Part shown: positions 6,161-7,422 of the stretch, one piece after another
Position numbering within the stretch: the first letter of the stretch is position 1
Layout of the letters: each line of letters starts with the position of its first letter
Origin: Clostridiaceae bacterium
Lineage (GTDB): Bacteria; Bacillota; Clostridia; Saccharofermentanales; UBA5734
DNA length: 7,422 bases
NCBI GenBank assembly: GCA_012511525.1
Contig: JAAZFW010000311.1
Location: forward strand, 1 to 7,422
Reading direction: 5' to 3'
The notes under the pieces: generated by a model
The model's input: the letters and a program-made list of their open reading frames with translations, nothing else
The model's database searches: none
What the model was told of the DNA's origin: nothing
Position numbers and translations under genes: made by a program

Positions 6161-6191
6161 CGAGAGATTGTCCAGATTCGTCAATCTCTCG
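6161..6191. repeat. Perfect 10-bp inverted repeat upstream of the HAD operon
   Basis: CGAGAGATTG (6161-6170) and CAATCTCTCG (6182-6191) are exact inverted copies separated by 11 bases. They lie about 41 bases upstream of the predicted -35 of the minus-strand operon and about 35 bases upstream of the plus-strand promoter's -35. The spacing of two half-sites about two helical turns apart fits a dimeric regulator acting on either or both divergent promoters. An RNA hairpin is possible but has no T-run on either side. Confidence 0.65.
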
Positions 6192-6227
6192 ATGAAAAGA
6201 GCTACTCATTTCTTAACAGTCCCTTAC

Positions 6228-6256
6228 TTGACGGATCAAGGCGATGAAACTAGACT
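6228..6256 (+). promoter_or_regulatory. Promoter of the BlaR1-like gene
   Basis: TTGACG (6228-6233, five of six matches) and TAGACT (6251-6256, four of six) are spaced by exactly 17 bases. The start would be near 6263 with a leader of about 33 bases. The -35 box sits within the short dyad CTTGA-N4-TCAAG (6227-6240), and the -10 begins a second dyad. Confidence 0.6.
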
Positions 6257-6267
6257 GATGATGTCTA
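6251..6267. promoter_or_regulatory. Operator-like dyad over the -10 and start site of the BlaR1-like gene
   Basis: TAGAC (6251-6255) and GTCTA (6263-6267) are perfect inverted arms around seven bases. The dyad spans the -10 hexamer to about +5, a classical repressor position. It is not a match to the TACA/TGTA cores of known BlaI/MecI operators, so the regulator is unidentified; the arms are short and chance is possible. Confidence 0.4.
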
Positions 6268-6295
6268 AGCCATTTGGCAAAACAGGAGGCCGGCC

Positions 6296-7348
6296 ATGTC
6301 CGAACTGCCTTTTCTGACGATCCTTGGCATCAGCGTTGCTATCGGCTCTGTCCTGATCTTTATTCTGCTGCGCCTGTTAAATCCAGGCGTAAAAGCATGC
6401 GGAGCCGCGTCCGTCACCCGAAACATGACGCGCCAGAAAAAGGCCCGAACCAGCAAGCCGCCGGGCATGCTGGCGGTACAAAGGGTCTTTGGCGAAAGCG
6501 GAAACAAAACGCGCATCCGGAACATCCTGAATCCGAAAAAGCCCGCTGTCTGGATCACAGTTGCGGTCGTTCTGGCGCTGATCATCACCGCCGTTTTGCT
6601 GCTGGCAGGCCCGCTCCGTCAGCCCAAAGTGGATGACTGGGTTTTGCCGCTGTCCTTCGAAGATCAGATCGAGCGCCAGGGCCGGGAGAACAAGGCCTAC
6701 CTAGACGCGAACCAGGATAAGTTAGAACGGATCGCCCGTTATCTGGAAGACACGACAGACAAGTTCGGCACCCGCCCGGTTCCGCTCTCGCTGCAGAGTC
6801 TGGACCTGGTCGACAAGATCAACGACACGGCCATCCGCCAGGATCTGCTGGATATTCTGACCGAGGGCACCATCAAGGCGGTTTTGACCGGCCTGGACGG
6901 CGGCCCGCACATCAAATTCTTCCTGAATACCGGTCCCAACGAATACGAACAGGGGTTTTTCCATACCAAAGCGGACTCCTTGGACGAGGCGGCGGTCGGG
7001 AAACCGGGTGATCCGCCCTACAACCAGGTCCGGCGCTATGAAAAGCTGACCAGCCACTGGTACGGCTTCGTTCAAGCGCTTGCCGACATCCGCGACGCCG
7101 ACCTGTACCGCCAGGCCGCCTGGGCGCACATGGGTCCGGACGGTCAGAAAATAGTCATCGGCGCCTGGCGCGACGCCCGGGTCACGCTGACCGACTGGGA
7201 GCAGGTCGGCAGCAAACTGGACAACAAAAACCGGCCCTTCGTCGTCCTGGTCCAGTTCCGGCACATCAACGAGGGCATGCTCGGCCCGATCGGGCTGTAT
7301 CTGGACGCGGTTACAAAAAAGGTGGTCGGCATAGCCTTGCTGGCGTAA
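6296..7348 (+). CDS. BlaR1-like membrane protein lacking the M56 peptidase section, with a C-terminal domain of unknown function
   Basis: A 350-residue protein with hydrophobic helices at about 7-28 and 84-104 and a ~240-residue C-terminal region that should be extracytoplasmic. The N-terminus (MSELPFLTIL... ILLRLL) resembles the first helix of BlaR1/MecR1 antirepressors. KACGAASVTRNM (33-44), FGES (65-68) and RIRNILNPKKPAVW (73-86) match the stretch that in clostridial BlaR1 follows the zinc protease and leads into the last membrane helix (typically ACDE..., FGEG..., RIKNVLN-KKPAFW). The middle helices and the HExxH zinc-protease motif are absent: about 10 residues bridge helix 1 to this stretch, where the peptidase domain belongs. 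Residues 110-350 have no motif I can name; the end, GPIGLYLDAVTKKVVGIALL (330-349), is strand-like. ATG at 6296 has AGGAGG 6 bases upstream and its own promoter. The family link is from memory of the pattern, not a search; the deletion is my inference. Confidence 0.7.
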   Translation: MSELPFLTILGISVAIGSVLIFILLRLLNPGVKACGAASVTRNMTRQKKARTSKPPGMLAVQRVFGESGNKTRIRNILNPKKPAVWITVAVVLALIITAVLLLAGPLRQPKVDDWVLPLSFEDQIERQGRENKAYLDANQDKLERIARYLEDTTDKFGTRPVPLSLQSLDLVDKINDTAIRQDLLDILTEGTIKAVLTGLDGGPHIKFFLNTGPNEYEQGFFHTKADSLDEAAVGKPGDPPYNQVRRYEKLTSHWYGFVQALADIRDADLYRQAAWAHMGPDGQKIVIGAWRDARVTLTDWEQVGSKLDNKNRPFVVLVQFRHINEGMLGPIGLYLDAVTKKVVGIALLA

Positions 7349-7351
7349 TGG

Positions 7352-7422
7352 TCATGAGTCCGTATCGTCGTCCTGCGGCGCCGGACGCACGATTCCCTGA
7401 GCCAAATCGCTCAGTTCACTGA
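7352..7422 (-). CDS. 3' end of a convergent minus-strand gene, truncated by the window
   Basis: Reading the minus strand from the window edge, one frame is open for 22 codons to a TGA at 7354-7352 and would end ELSDLAQGIVRPAPQDDDTD-S. The composition, the C/G-rich third positions and an acidic tail look like a genuine protein C-terminus. The stop lies only three bases past the TAA of the BlaR1-like gene, so the genes would converge tail to tail without an obvious terminator between them. The product is not recognisable from so short a piece. Confidence 0.5.
   Translation of the reverse strand, partial: SELSDLAQGIVRPAPQDDDTDS

Noticed and set aside
5991..6209. 72-residue minus-strand ORF in the region upstream of the HAD gene, beginning MSSSFHREIDES
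   Set aside because: Its third codon positions are far AT-richer than the neighbouring genes, it overlaps the HAD start in another frame, it covers the predicted operon promoter and the 10-bp inverted repeat, and its ribosome binding site is poorly spaced. It is better read as regulatory DNA.
6722..7264. 180-residue minus-strand ORF opposite the BlaR1-like gene
   Set aside because: Antisense shadow with low-complexity valine/glycine/glutamine-rich translation and no recognisable domain; the plus-strand gene has promoter, ribosome binding site and family-like motifs.
7363..7385. Terminator between the convergent genes at the right edge
   Set aside because: A CGTCC/GGACG stem of only five pairs lies within the probable minus-strand coding frame and has no T-run on either side.

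Overview
The window looks like chromosomal DNA from a GC-rich member of the Bacillota, probably Clostridia-like. The basis is strong GGAGG-type ribosome binding sites, GTG starts, C/G-rich third codon positions, and a protein that keeps the linker and membrane segment typical of clostridial BlaR1-type antirepressors. The phylum is an inference from style and gene families, since no marker gene is present.

Layout. At the left edge the last seven codons of a probable upstream gene overlap (GTGA) the start of a membrane protein of the carotenoid biosynthesis (CruF-like, PF04240) family at 21-869. A free-standing tRNA-Val(GAC) gene follows at 973-1049. It has a near-consensus sigma-A promoter and an intrinsic terminator. 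The minus strand then carries two gene groups. Read in their own direction, the first runs 6033 to 3285: HAD-type phosphatase, RimJ/RimL-type GNAT acetyltransferase, second small GNAT acetyltransferase, radical SAM protein. Junctions are within a few bases or overlap, so this is very likely one operon. The second runs 3161 to 1234: an ASCH/PUA-like small protein coupled by an ATGA overlap to a membrane-anchored serine beta-lactamase-like hydrolase. A 123-base gap with a near-palindromic dyad and a weak promoter separates the two groups.

On the right, a divergent plus-strand gene at 6296-7348 encodes a two-helix membrane protein. Its first ~110 residues read like a BlaR1/M56 antirepressor from which the whole zinc-peptidase section is missing, followed by a ~240-residue domain I do not recognise. 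A convergent, truncated minus-strand CDS probably enters the window at 7422 and stops at 7352.

How the genes work together. The HAD/GNAT/GNAT/radical SAM group could be a small-molecule or peptide tailoring set, or a loosely assembled housekeeping operon; no substrate or precursor peptide is visible. The most unusual object is the BlaR1-like protein without a protease domain. Three intergenic regions hold clear inverted repeats at or near predicted promoters, which suggests dedicated regulators encoded elsewhere. I saw no insertion sequence, CRISPR array, phage gene or attachment-site duplication.
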